From Granulicella sp. (GTDB lineage Bacteria > Acidobacteriota > Terriglobia > Terriglobales > Acidobacteriaceae): a stretch of 35,687 nt of DNA. The notes under the pieces were generated by a model. The model had not been told where the DNA came from and did no database searches. It saw only the letters and a program-made list of their open reading frames with translations. Positions within the stretch are counted from its first letter, which is position 1. Every line of letters begins with the position of its first letter. The stretch covers positions 1 to 35,687 of the forward strand of contig PKWK01000145.1 of NCBI GenBank assembly GCA_003133205.1, in the 5' to 3' direction. The position numbers and the translations under genes were made by a program. Positions 16,442 to 27,067 of the stretch are shown in pieces.

Positions 16442-17167
16442 TCAATGAGCACTGGTCAATAAGACGATGTCGACGCGGCGATTGCGGGCCCGGCCCTCCG
16501 CCGTATCGTTGCTCGCCGCGGGATGAAATTCCGCATAGCCGGCGACAGACATCTGCTCGGCGTGGACGTTGGTGTGGAGCAGTAGAAGCCGTGCAATGCT
16601 GCTGGCGCGAGAGCTGGACAGCTCCCAGTTCGACGCAAATTGCGTGGTGTGAATCGGGACATTGTCCGTGTGCCCTTCGACACGCAGAGCGGAGTCGGGC
16701 AGGGCGGCGGCGATGCGATCCAGCACGGACAGCGCAGACGGACGGATGCCCGCCGCTCCGGATTCAAAGAAGCCTGCTTCTTGAAGCGAGATCACCAGGC
16801 CGTTGGCAGACTCGTGGACCCCAATTACGCCGCGGTCAATCTCAGGTCGCGCAGCCTCCTCGACCTGCTGTTTCACAATCAGCATCGACTCTGGCGTCGA
16901 AGGCAAAGGAGTCGCCAGCACAGGCGGAACAGCGGAGCCACCGGTTCCTATAAGCCGGGCCGACGGTGGCAACTCTGGATGCGGTTCGAAGATGCCCATC
17001 TGGTTGAATGCAGATTGAATGGAGGCGGCTAGTTCCACCTTCTTTTGCTTGTCGGACTGGCCGGTGGCAAACAGCACCACAAAAAACGCAAACAGCAGAG
17101 TAATGAAGTCTGCATACGAGACCAGCCAGCGATCATGGCTCACGCGTCCTTGCCTCTTCTTTCGCAT
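16442..17167 (-). CDS. motB: Flagellar motor stator protein MotB
   Basis: The stator subunit that anchors the motor to peptidoglycan and forms the ion channel with MotA. The single N-terminal membrane helix carries the essential Asp20 in SYADFITLLFAFFVVLFA. The C-terminal OmpA-like domain shows VEGHTDNVPI, NWELSSSRA and GRARNRRVDIVL. ATG at 17167 is preferred because GGAGG lies 6 bp upstream; an adjacent ATG at 17170 and open frame to 17206 exist. The start overlaps the end of motA by 35 bp, so the pair is translationally coupled. The helix is of the proton-driven type, although coupling ion cannot be proved by eye. Confidence 0.95.
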   Translation of the reverse strand: MRKKRQGRVSHDRWLVSYADFITLLFAFFVVLFATGQSDKQKKVELAASIQSAFNQMGIFEPHPELPPSARLIGTGGSAVPPVLATPLPSTPESMLIVKQQVEEAARPEIDRGVIGVHESANGLVISLQEAGFFESGAAGIRPSALSVLDRIAAALPDSALRVEGHTDNVPIHTTQFASNWELSSSRASSIARLLLLHTNVHAEQMSVAGYAEFHPAASNDTAEGRARNRRVDIVLLTSAH

Positions 17168-17942
17168 CATCCACCTCCCTCGACCGCGTCCGGCCCTTGC
17201 TCTCAAAGAGGAAGGTCCGCAGTTTGATCTCGATCATTCGCGGATTCATGCCTTCCTGAATGGAGATCACTCCCTCGAGCATCATCTCCTTGACCATCTG
17301 CTCTTCCTGTTGGCGAATTCTGAGCTTGCCCGCGGCTGGCAGGAAGACCAGGTTCGCGAGACCTACTCCGTAGATCGTTGCGACAAAGGCGATCGCGATG
17401 CCGCGCCCGACCTCATTAATGTTGTCGAGGCGCTGCATAACCTGGATCAGGCCGATCACCGCGCCGATGATGCCGACCGTCGGCGCAAATCCTCCGGCGG
17501 ATTCGAAGACCTGCGGAATGCGCTCTTCGCCCTCGGCTTTGTTTTCCAGTTCGAGGCGCATGATCTGACGGACCGCGGACGGTTCGGTGCCATCAATTGC
17601 AAGCATCAACGCCTGTTTGAGGAATGGGTCCTCGACCATGTGGAGATCTGCGTCGAGTGAGACAATGCCGCTCTTGCGTGCCTTGACCGCGAACGACACA
17701 AGCTGAGTAACGATTTCTTCGTTGTTCCTGCCGCTGGACAAGAAGACCCGCATAAACTGCTTGAGTGCGGCGACAAAGATGTTCAGCGGAAACTGCAGCA
17801 TCACCGCGCCCATCGTGCCGCCGAGCACGATCATCATCGCGGTTGGCTGCGTGACCTGGGCGATGCTGCCGCCTTCGATCATCAAGCCGCCAAGAATCCC
17901 GATGATCGCGAGCAGGATGCCTCCGACGCTGGCGATGTCCAT
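17133..17942 (-). CDS. motA: Flagellar motor stator protein MotA
   Basis: The four-helix stator subunit that couples ion flow to torque. The start MDIASVGGILLAIIGILGG is the first helix; the second spans PTAMMIVLGGTMGAVMLQFP. Helices three and four carry the functional prolines (GGFAPTVGIIGAVIGLIQVM and GVGLANLVFLPAAGKL). The cytoplasmic loop between helices two and three is the expected size. The length of 269 aa fits the family. It lies 26 bp downstream of flbD and overlaps motB, forming the operon flbD-motA-motB. Confidence 0.96.
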   Translation of the reverse strand: MDIASVGGILLAIIGILGGLMIEGGSIAQVTQPTAMMIVLGGTMGAVMLQFPLNIFVAALKQFMRVFLSSGRNNEEIVTQLVSFAVKARKSGIVSLDADLHMVEDPFLKQALMLAIDGTEPSAVRQIMRLELENKAEGEERIPQVFESAGGFAPTVGIIGAVIGLIQVMQRLDNINEVGRGIAIAFVATIYGVGLANLVFLPAAGKLRIRQQEEQMVKEMMLEGVISIQEGMNPRMIEIKLRTFLFESKGRTRSREVDDAKEEARTREP

Positions 17943-17968
17943 GAATTAGGCCTCTGTCCTTAGGGGCG

Positions 17969-18235
17969 CTACAGTTGGCTGCCCTTGTGCGTCGGGCTGA
18001 GTGCGAATTGCGAGAGCAGCGCGCCAAGTGCGACCGCAGCGTCCGGCCACACAACGCCCAGGATGCGCGCACGGAAGGACAACGCGAGCGACATGACCTC
18101 CTGGCAGGACTCCCGAACGACAATCTTGTCGCCTGTAAGAAGAGTCAAAACGGTGTCTGGAGAGGCCTCAGCGAACTTCAACAGATCACAGTTCACGAAT
18201 AGCTTTTGCCCGTTGAGCCGGGTGAGTTCGATCAT
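17969..18235 (-). CDS. flbD: FlbD-family flagellar protein
   Basis: A short protein of the FlbD family found in flagellar operons of many bacteria; its exact role is unclear, and it is unrelated to the Caulobacter sigma-54 activator of the same name. The family start MIELTRLNGQKLFVNCDLLK, then SPDTVLTLLTGDKIVV and ESCQEVM, are present. The tail beyond about residue 50 (hydrophobic, ARILGVVWPDAAVALGALL) is longer than usual. GGAAGGAAG before the ATG supports the start. It is the first gene of the motAB operon, read from a sigma-28-like promoter. Confidence 0.85.
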   Translation of the reverse strand: MIELTRLNGQKLFVNCDLLKFAEASPDTVLTLLTGDKIVVRESCQEVMSLALSFRARILGVVWPDAAVALGALLSQFALSPTHKGSQL

Positions 18236-18259
18236 GATTGGTCGCTTCCTTCCAATTGG

Positions 18260-18286
18260 TTATCGGCAGAAACGAGCGAGTGTTGA
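18260..18286 (-). promoter_or_regulatory. Sigma-28 (FliA)-type promoter of flbD-motA-motB
   Basis: The minus strand reads TCAA (18286-18283), a 15-bp spacer, then GCCGATAA (18267-18260). The -10 octamer is the full enterobacterial sigma-28 consensus and the spacing is exact; the -35 differs from TAAA by one base. The start point would fall about 20 bp before the flbD ATG. Confidence 0.6.
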
Positions 18287-18322
18287 TCTCCATAGGTAGT
18301 CAGGATATTTCGCCGCACATAC

Positions 18323-18350
18323 TAAAGTGCCGGTAGGCCGACGCCGATGA
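18323..18350 (+). promoter_or_regulatory. Sigma-28 (FliA)-type promoter of flagellin
   Basis: TAAA (18323-18326), a 16-bp spacer and GCCGATGA (18343-18350) match the sigma-28 consensus (TAAA-N15-GCCGATAA) with one base change and one extra spacer base. A leader of about 100 nt precedes the flagellin ATG. Flagellin is the classic late sigma-28 gene. Confidence 0.6.
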
Positions 18351-18458
18351 GGTGTGGGAACGCGGAGCCTCCCGCTCACTGTATCCGGAACGATGGATTC
18401 GGTACCGGGGCGGGCAGTGCGCTTGCGGCTAAATTTGCATCAACAGGAGCGTCACCAA

Positions 18459-20679
18459 ATGTCCTTGGGCATTCTTAATAACATCTCGGCACTCTATGCG
18501 CAGAACAACCTCAACTCAACTCAGGCGAGCCTCCAGAACACCCTTCAGCAGCTCTCTTCCGGTTCGCGCATCAACTCTGGCGCCGATGACGCTGCCGGCC
18601 TGGCTGTGTCAGATGGTCTGCACGCTAACGAAGCAGCACTTGCCCAGTCTTCCCAGAACGCAACCTCCGGTATTGGCCTGTTGCAGACTGCGGACGGCGC
18701 TCTCTCCCAGGTAACTAACCTGCTCGACCGCGCAGTAACCCTAGCCACGGAATCGGCCAACGGCACACTGACTGCAGGCCAAATCAGTTCCGCCAACCAG
18801 GAGTATCAGAATATCCTGCAGCAGATCGGCAACATCGGGTCGACTACCAACTTCAACAGCTCGAACGTCTTCAGCTCCAATCCCACCAACATCGTCGTTA
18901 CCGACGGAACATCAAGCGGCCTCAACACCTATGCAGACACCGTCGGCGCATTGTCCACAAGCAGTGTCGGCACCTCTGCGGGTACGGCCATCGCCACCTC
19001 GACGCTTACCCCCGTCACCACGCAGCCCACCGCCGCGGTCACGAAGGTCGCAGGCCAATACACGCTCACGCCGACCGTCAAGACGGATACCCTCTCCGGC
19101 CAACTCTCGTTCACGGTCGGCAGCGGATCCGAGATCGACATTGCCGTCACCTCCGGCAACACTACCGCTGTGAAGACGCAGTTGATGGCGGACAGCACCT
19201 TCACCGGAGCCGGCCTCACCGCCAGCGTCACCGCGAGCACGGGAGCGCTGGTCATTACTGGCCCAACCTCCGGCGCGAATGTCGCGGCAAACACCGTCGT
19301 GTTCACCGGCACCGCTCTCACCGACTCGGTCGCCGTTCCCACCATCACGGGCGCAGCGGGTGTAGCGGCCAGCGCTGGAACAGCTGCCAAGGGACAATTG
19401 ACCGTCGCCAGCGCAGCCAGCGCCGATACATTCGCCGGCCACATCATCCTGACACAAGGGTCAGAATCCCTGGACATCACCATTGGAGCTGGCTCGCTCC
19501 TCGGCGCGGCGTCGGATCCGACGACTGTCCAGGGCCAGATCGCTGCAGCGATCGCGGCGCAACCGAGCACCACTCACTTCGCCGTAGCGACGGAAGGCGG
19601 CACTTCCGACAACCCCATCCTCAAATTCACTGGAGACAACAACACGACACCCATCACCATCACCGGCAGCTTTGCCGACACTACCGCCAGTACGAGCGGG
19701 ACCGTAACCGACAACGCGGGCACGGCAGGCACGGCCCCGAAGGCAGGCACATACGTCCTCTCGGCGATGGGTTCTTCGACCGATACCTTCGGTACCGGCT
19801 CAACCGTCACCATCGCGGGCGAGGCAGTCACGCTGGACGGTCTCAGTGGCACCGACGCAGCAGCTGCCATCACGGCTGACACGGTGTTGAGCGGGTTAGA
19901 CATCACGGCGGCGTTCGACACAACCAGCAAGAAACTCACCGTCACGGGAAAATCCGATGGAACGACTTTCACCGCCGTCCCATCCGGGATAACCGACGTT
20001 AGCAGTTCGACGCCCGCTTCCCTTGACCCAACCGCACTGGTCCAAACCAAGGCGCCAGCAGGTAACGCTGCGATCGCCGCCGGAACCAGCGTCATCACCC
20101 TGGGTAACTCCACTGATACGCTGTCCGGAAGCCTCACCGTTGCCGTCACCGGCGGTAAGACCGGGACGATGGCGATCAAAGCCGGCACAAGCGGAGCGGC
20201 CCTGGCCACCCAGATCACCCAGAACGCCAGCTTCGTGGCGGCTGGCATCTCGGCAGCCTACAGTTCCTCAGCCAACACCGTTACCCTCACCGGTCCCACC
20301 GGCGCCTCCAAAGCGCTTACGGTCACCGGCACGGTTACCGATTCCACCGCCAGCGTTCCCGGAGCGGGAGCCGACTTCACTGCGGGCACGGTATCTCGCG
20401 ACTGCGGCCACCGTTCTCACCACCGTTACCGCCGCCGTTGCCGACGTCGCCTACCAGCGCGGTACGATCGGCGCCGACATCAACCAGCTCACCTCCGCCT
20501 CAAACGTAGCCAGTTCCGAAGGCGTCAACCTCACCTCCGCGGAACAATCCATCCGCGCGACCAACTACGGCCAGGCCGCCTCCGACCTGTCCAAATACCA
20601 GATTCTCTCGCAGACCGGCATCAGCGCTCTGGCCCAGGCCAACAGCGTCCAGCAGGAAGTCCTCAAGCTTCTCCAATAA
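18459..20679 (+). CDS. fliC: Flagellin with large repeat-built central domain; frameshifted near 20390
   Basis: The flagellar filament protein, exported by the flagellar type III apparatus. The N-terminal D0/D1 region is canonical (MSLGILNNISALYAQNNLN, LSSGSRINSGADDAAGLAVS, TADGALSQVTNLLDR). AGGAG 9 bp upstream fixes the ATG. A central region of roughly 480 residues consists of about four diverged modules of some 113 aa. The C-terminal D1/D0 region (SLTSAEQSIRATNYGQAASD-like helix, ending SVQQEVLKLLQ) is in a different frame: one extra base near 20388-20395 shifts the reading so that the uncorrected ORF runs to 20771 with an Arg/His-rich nonsense tail. Corrected, the protein has about 739 residues. 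It is labelled CDS because both halves look selected; as written the product could not polymerise. Confidence 0.85.
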
Positions 20680-20700
20680 TCACTGAGGCGATTAGAGAAT

Positions 20701-20734
20701 CGGGCGGCCCCAACCAGGGCCGCCCGTCTTTCTT
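20701..20734 (+). terminator. Rho-independent terminator after flagellin
   Basis: CGGGCGGCCC (20701-20710) pairs exactly with GGGCCGCCCG (20717-20726) around CAACCA and is followed by TCTTTCTT. It lies 21 bp past the corrected flagellin stop, which supports 20679 as the true end. Confidence 0.85.
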
Positions 20735-20852
20735 GCTCCGGCTTTGCAGGCTTCTCAATAGAATCTTCTAATCCCTGGCTTGGTCAGATGGCAACACACA
20801 TGCTCCCATCCAGACCAGACGGAAAGCGCCGCACCACGGCCAAAGGCAATCC

Positions 20853-22589
20853 ATGGGAACAGTGGGAATCAACTTCGGTGCGGCCACCAGCGGCGGTGGC
20901 TTCGACGTCACCACCACGGTTGCCAGCATGGTCGCCAACCTCAAGGCGGTCGAGACTCCCTGGACCACGCAACTCACTACCTTGAAGGCCCAGGACACGG
21001 CCTTCACCTCAATGGGCACCGACCTCGCCACCCTCAGCACAAGCCTTCTCGCGCTCACCGACTTTCAGGGAGTGATGGTGGCCAAACAGGGTTCCAGCTC
21101 CGATACCAACCTGCTCGCGCTGACATCCGCCGGCCCCACCGCAGTTGCGGGCAGCCATACCATAGTCGTGACCAAGCTTGCACAGACCTCCTCGCAATAC
21201 TCCGCCACCGTTCCTGCCTCGGACGTCCTCAGCGGTGCCCTCACCATTCAAGTCGGCATCGGTACTCCCACCACCATCCCTGTTGTCAGCGGCACCAGCG
21301 ACACTCTCACTAGCTACGCGACCGCGATCAATCTCGCGGACATCGGCGTCACCGCCAGCATCATCTCCGATACCGCCGGCTCGCGCCTTTCGCTCGTCAG
21401 TAACACCAGCGGCCTGGCCGGCCAGCTCACGGTGACCAGCGGCGGCACCACCCCTGAGACCTCCGTGACGACAGCCGCCGGGGCAAGCGTCGCCTCCACC
21501 TCATCGGTCGCTGCAACAAGTACATTCACGCTACCTGCGTCGACAGCCGAGCTTTCAGGTACATTCAGCTACTCCGTCGGCGGCGGAAGCGCGAACACGG
21601 TCGATCTCGGAGCCACCCCTTTGCCGCTCACCGCGACTGTAGCGGCGTTGAACAGCGCCACCGGCTTCTCCGGTGCAGGGCTCATTGCCAGCACCAGCGG
21701 AGCCAAGCTTGTCATCACCGGCTCCACCGGAGTACCCACCATCGACACCAGCGGAAGTTCGCTCACCACTACAACTCCAGTCGCCACCTATAGCGCCCTC
21801 ACCGACACCAGCGTCGGCACGACAGGAACAGCCGTAGTCATGAACACAGGATTGACGGGCCAAAACGCACAGCTCACGGTCGACGGCCTCTCCGTGGACA
21901 GCGCCTCGAACACTGTCAGCACCGCAATCCCTGGAGTCACCTTCCAACTTCTTTCCGCCGATAACTCCACCAATATCCAGGTGCAGATTGCCAACGACAA
22001 CATCACCGTGGCGACCGCATTCTCCACCTTCGTCGGTGCATACAACGCGGTTGTCAAGGACATCAAAACGCAGGAGGGGCTCGATCCCTCAGGCAATCCA
22101 GAGCCACTCTACGGAAACACGGTCATCTCGCAGTTGCAAAGTTCACTCTCACTTGCGCTCACGTCGGGAACCGCAAGCGGCACTGTCAAAAGCTTGTATC
22201 AGATGGGGATCTCAGTCAACCAGGATGGGACACTCGCTCTCAATTCCACAACTCTCGACTCAGCGCTCAATTCCAACTACCAGGACGTCGTGGGCTACCT
22301 TCAGAACGCCGAGAGCTTCGGTCTCAAATTTCAAAATTCGCTGGACCAGCTCGGCAACCAGAGTCCCGTAGGCGCCATCACACTCGCCCTCCGCGCCAAC
22401 TCAACCCAGGAAACCACGTTCAACAGCAACGTTACGGCCGAGGATGCCCTGATCGCGATCAAGCAGGCAAGCCTCACCCAGCAACTCAACCTCGCCAATG
22501 AGATCCTCCAGGCGATCCCCCAGCAACTAGACGAAGTCAACCAGCTCTACAGCGCCATGACCGGCTACAACACCAGTTCATCTCACTAG
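20853..22589 (+). CDS. fliD: Flagellar filament cap protein FliD
   Basis: Caps the filament tip and folds incoming flagellin. The N-terminal FliD domain is clear (GGFDVTTTVASMVANLKAVE, TPWTTQLTTLKAQDTAFTSM), and the C-terminal domain ends AEDALIAIKQASLTQQLNLA with coiled-coil character. The middle holds two or more flagellin-IN-like beta modules (DVLSGALTIQVG and AELSGTFSYSVGGG) resembling those in the neighbouring flagellin. The length of 578 aa is normal. AAAGG before the ATG supports the start. It lies between the flagellin terminator and fliS, with a 7-bp gap to fliS, so the two are an operon. Confidence 0.95.
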   Translation: MGTVGINFGAATSGGGFDVTTTVASMVANLKAVETPWTTQLTTLKAQDTAFTSMGTDLATLSTSLLALTDFQGVMVAKQGSSSDTNLLALTSAGPTAVAGSHTIVVTKLAQTSSQYSATVPASDVLSGALTIQVGIGTPTTIPVVSGTSDTLTSYATAINLADIGVTASIISDTAGSRLSLVSNTSGLAGQLTVTSGGTTPETSVTTAAGASVASTSSVAATSTFTLPASTAELSGTFSYSVGGGSANTVDLGATPLPLTATVAALNSATGFSGAGLIASTSGAKLVITGSTGVPTIDTSGSSLTTTTPVATYSALTDTSVGTTGTAVVMNTGLTGQNAQLTVDGLSVDSASNTVSTAIPGVTFQLLSADNSTNIQVQIANDNITVATAFSTFVGAYNAVVKDIKTQEGLDPSGNPEPLYGNTVISQLQSSLSLALTSGTASGTVKSLYQMGISVNQDGTLALNSTTLDSALNSNYQDVVGYLQNAESFGLKFQNSLDQLGNQSPVGAITLALRANSTQETTFNSNVTAEDALIAIKQASLTQQLNLANEILQAIPQQLDEVNQLYSAMTGYNTSSSH

Positions 22590-22596
22590 GATCATC

Positions 22597-23082
22597 ATGG
22601 AAACGGCATATCAGCAGCAGGCACTCCTCAGCGCGAATGGCATCGAACTCGTGATCGCGCTCTACGATGGCGCCATCCGGTTTCTCTACCGCGCTATCCA
22701 GTGCGTCGAAGAAGACGACGAGATCGGTCGCCGCGCAGCGGTCAAGCGCGCCGTCGATATCATCATGTACCTGCAGGCGCGCCTGCGCACCGACATCGGG
22801 GGTAAGCCCGCTGCGGCGCTCACCGATTTCTACACAGCCATGTTCACCATGACGCTCGAAGCCTCTCACGTCGCCTCAAGCAAGCAGTTTGCCGAAGTCA
22901 TCTCGTGCCTGCGCAACGTCCGGGACGCGTGGACGGTCGTCGCCCGCGATCCTGAAGCCCAGAAGCTTCTTCCCCGCGAACTGCGCTCCCAATCCGAACG
23001 CTATTCCACCACCACGTCCAAACCAGTTTCACTCGCCGCCCGTGCATCTGACGACTTCGTCCCCACCATTTGGTCGGCATAA
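22597..23082 (+). CDS. fliS: Flagellin export chaperone FliS
   Basis: A four-helix chaperone that holds the flagellin C-terminus before export. The pattern AYQQQALLSANGIELVIALY, then DGAIRFLYRAI, is the family's N-terminal signature, and later helices (RAVDIIMYLQARLR, FYTAMFTMTLEAS) fit. At 161 aa it is somewhat longer than usual, with an extra polar tail of about 35 residues (SQSERYSTTTSKPVSLAARA). AGGATC lies just before the ATG. It follows fliD directly. Confidence 0.93.
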   Translation: METAYQQQALLSANGIELVIALYDGAIRFLYRAIQCVEEDDEIGRRAAVKRAVDIIMYLQARLRTDIGGKPAAALTDFYTAMFTMTLEASHVASSKQFAEVISCLRNVRDAWTVVARDPEAQKLLPRELRSQSERYSTTTSKPVSLAARASDDFVPTIWSA

Positions 23083-23572
23083 CTGGTTCCACATCCCTGT
23101 ACTGCTCGGCATCCCGACCTAGCTTGTCCAAAAGCCCTCATGCACCTTGCCCGCCTCCTCTTCGAGGTGAGGTCCCGCGACTGCAATCTGCTTCTGGCCA
23201 CGCGCGAAGACTTCGCGGCAGGGCAGATCGAGTGTCGGAACGCCCCTCCGCGCAGACCGTTGTGCATCGCAGACACAGGTCCGCGCAAAACTTCACCAAA
23301 TCGCAATATGAGGATAGATACGCGCGCAACCCTCGTTGCCACTTAGGTTTACTGAGGTCCACGCAGCCGTGAGAGTCAATGCTCAGCTCGGCAAAACACG
23401 TCCATTCTAGACGTGAAACATTACCCCGCATCCTGGCTCTGTAGTCCAACGACTTATCTGGGAGGGCTTATCAGCACTAACACATTTCTATCAATTCACG
23501 CAGCAATAATCCCCAACTCCGCATCTCGCGGTGCGGATGAAACACCAGGAATTGTCTCACCAGCCACGTGAG
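23083..23572. other. Intergenic stretch without a recognised gene
   Basis: About 490 bp between fliS and the convergent isomerase gene. A 68-codon ORF (23140-23346, +) has no Shine-Dalgarno sequence and no family resemblance. A weak 6-bp hairpin (23518-23537) lies downstream of the isomerase stop without a T-run. I see no RNA gene or repeat. Confidence 0.45.
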
Positions 23573-24988
<1,416 letters not shown>

Positions 24989-25085
24989 AGCAACTCTCCT
25001 TCACTGCACTCACAATAGAGCCCCGCCGAGCAGAGCTAATTGACCTACGAAATCACTCTCTCTAAGTTAGGCGGCTCCGTCTTTC

Positions 25086-26030
25086 TCACCTGCTCTTGTC
25101 AACGTTTTCAAAATTCTGATACCGGTCAGCATTTGCTTTCGTCACCAGTTCGCAAGGAATCACCTGGATCTCTGGCTTGTTTGTCGCACCCGTCTTAATC
25201 ATCTGATCAGCTTCGTCCATCGCTAGGCGAGCTATCAGGACCGCCGGCTGAAGCGCGGTTGCCTGCAACTCCCCCGCTTTGATGGCCGCTATCGCATCGG
25301 GACTCCCGTCAAAGCCCACGATCTTAATCCCCTTCAGCCCGGCTCCCTTCACGGCCGCAGTGGCTCCCAGAGCCATTGTGTCGTTCCCTGCGATAATGCC
25401 CGCAATCTGTGCGTGCGCCTGCAACATTGTCTCGGTCTTTGAAAATGCCTCTGCCTGGCTCCAGTTAGCACTCTGTGCGGACACCATTTTCATCCCGGGA
25501 ATCGCGTCAAGCACAGCATGGAAGCCATTCGTCCGCACCCTTGCGTTCGTGTCACTCTCCCGCCCGAGCAATTCCACGTACTCGCCCTTCTTGCCAAGCG
25601 CTCGGGCAAATTCAGCAGCCACCAACTGCGCTCCCTGATCGTTGTCACTTTGAATCTGAGCCTTGGCCAGCCCCGTCGTATTGATGGCCCGGTCTATCAA
25701 GAAGCACTTAATACCCGCCTTGGCTGCACGACGAACTGCCGAGACCGACGCGTCCGTCCCAGCATTGTCCAGAATCAATATTGCCGCATTGCTGGCGATT
25801 GCAGCGTCAATCAGGTTGTCCTGCCGATACGCATCATCGTCATGTGCATCGACACGGACGCGATATCCCAACTCAGAGGCACGCGCAGACGCAGCGTCAG
25901 CCTCGGCTTTAAAAAAGGGGTTGTCCTGCGAAGGAACAAGAATGACAACGAGAAGGCGCTTGTCCGGTGCACGGCAGCCTGCCAGCAGAACAAGGGAACA
26001 GCCAAGCATCAATATCCGGGCAACTCTCAC
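25086..26030 (-). CDS. Sugar ABC transporter substrate-binding lipoprotein (RbsB-like)
   Basis: The periplasmic ribose-type binding protein (Peripla_BP_4 family) of the importer encoded with it. A signal with lipobox (LVLLAGC) predicts lipid attachment at Cys19. Family parts are VVILVPSQDNPFFKAEADAA, ILILDNAGTDASVSAVRRA, IAGIIAGNDTMALGA and IKIVGFDGSPDAIAAIKAGE. The 314-aa length is normal. GTG at 26030 overlaps the permease stop as GTGA, so translation is coupled. Characterised D-apiose-binding proteins belong to the same superfamily, but ligand specificity cannot be read here. Confidence 0.92.
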   Translation of the reverse strand: MRVARILMLGCSLVLLAGCRAPDKRLLVVILVPSQDNPFFKAEADAASARASELGYRVRVDAHDDDAYRQDNLIDAAIASNAAILILDNAGTDASVSAVRRAAKAGIKCFLIDRAINTTGLAKAQIQSDNDQGAQLVAAEFARALGKKGEYVELLGRESDTNARVRTNGFHAVLDAIPGMKMVSAQSANWSQAEAFSKTETMLQAHAQIAGIIAGNDTMALGATAAVKGAGLKGIKIVGFDGSPDAIAAIKAGELQATALQPAVLIARLAMDEADQMIKTGATNKPEIQVIPCELVTKANADRYQNFENVDKSR

Positions 26031-27067
26031 ACTGTCACCTTCCCCAGACTTGCCCGGCTACGCAACAAAGCCGGCATCAACCGCGCCTGCACCCGCAACT
26101 GCAATTGATCCACCGTCACAGCAAGTACGATCACAACGCCCTTGATAACGATCTGCCAGAACTCCGAAACGCCCATCATCACTAGACCATCGGCGAGCAC
26201 CCCGATAACGAATGCGCCAATCAACGATCCGCCGACTGATCCGCGTCCACCCATCAATGACGTTCCACCCAGCACCACGGCGGCGATGGCGTTTAGTTCA
26301 AAACTCTCGCCGGTGGCGGGGTGTGCCGACTCCAACTGGGAAGCAATTACGATCCCCACCAGCCCCGCGCAGATACTGGAGAACACATAGGTGACAATCT
26401 TGACCCGCTCAACCCGGATGCCAGACAGCCGTGCTGCACGTTCATTTCCGCCGACCGCGTACACATGACGCCCAAAGGGCGTACGAAGCGCTACGACGGC
26501 AGCAATCGCACCGATCACGGCCATCATCCACACCGGCGACGGAACGCCGAAGAGAAAGCTCTGCCCAATCCAGGTAAAGCCAGTCTGTTTCGCCGCGCTT
26601 CCCGCGAGGTTCGGGAACGTCGCGCCATGAGATAGCAGAAGCGCAGATCCTCGCGCGATATAGAGCGTGCCCAGCGTAGCAATAAATGGCGCTACCCCGA
26701 GTTGCGTCACCATCACACCATTCATCAAGCCAACCAGGCTACTAACCACCAGCGCGATCACAACCGCTGCCAGTGTGCCCGTGGAGTGGCCAAAGAGCCC
26801 AACCGTCAGCAGACCACCTGCCACCATCCCTGAAAGGCCCGCAACCGACCCGACGGACAAATCAATTCCGCCAGCGAGCACCACGAAGGTCATGCCGACG
26901 GCGAGTAATGCACTGATGGCCACGTGCTTGGCGAGAATGGATAAATTATTCGCTGTCAAAAAGCTCGGTGTCAGTGCCGAAAACAGGATCAGCAGTGCAA
27001 CAAGCACGAGCACCGCCCGCAACTTAAGCAGAAGAACGACACCGTCTGCCCATCCCATCTTGGTCAT
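26027..27067 (-). CDS. Sugar ABC transporter permease (RbsC-like)
   Basis: The membrane component of a ribose-type importer (BPD_transp_2 family). About eight to ten hydrophobic helices are visible, with family motifs FVVLAGGIDLSVGSVAGLSG, GLMNGVMVTQLGVAPFIATL and GREVYAVGGNE-like sequence (RHVYAVGGNERAARLSGI), plus AAVVLGGTSLMGGRGS. The length of 346 aa is typical. ATG at 27067 overlaps the ATPase stop as ATGA, and its own stop overlaps the next start, placing it in the middle of a coupled operon. Confidence 0.93.
   Translation of the reverse strand: MTKMGWADGVVLLLKLRAVLVLVALLILFSALTPSFLTANNLSILAKHVAISALLAVGMTFVVLAGGIDLSVGSVAGLSGMVAGGLLTVGLFGHSTGTLAAVVIALVVSSLVGLMNGVMVTQLGVAPFIATLGTLYIARGSALLLSHGATFPNLAGSAAKQTGFTWIGQSFLFGVPSPVWMMAVIGAIAAVVALRTPFGRHVYAVGGNERAARLSGIRVERVKIVTYVFSSICAGLVGIVIASQLESAHPATGESFELNAIAAVVLGGTSLMGGRGSVGGSLIGAFVIGVLADGLVMMGVSEFWQIVIKGVVIVLAVTVDQLQLRVQARLMPALLRSRASLGKVTV

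Noticed and set aside
18236..18340. Sigma-54 promoter for flbD
   Set aside because: A GG...GC pair exists but the spacing is 13 bp rather than 10; the sigma-28 match is far better.
23140..23346. A 68-codon ORF after fliS
   Set aside because: No Shine-Dalgarno sequence, no hydrophobic or domain pattern, and no support from neighbours.
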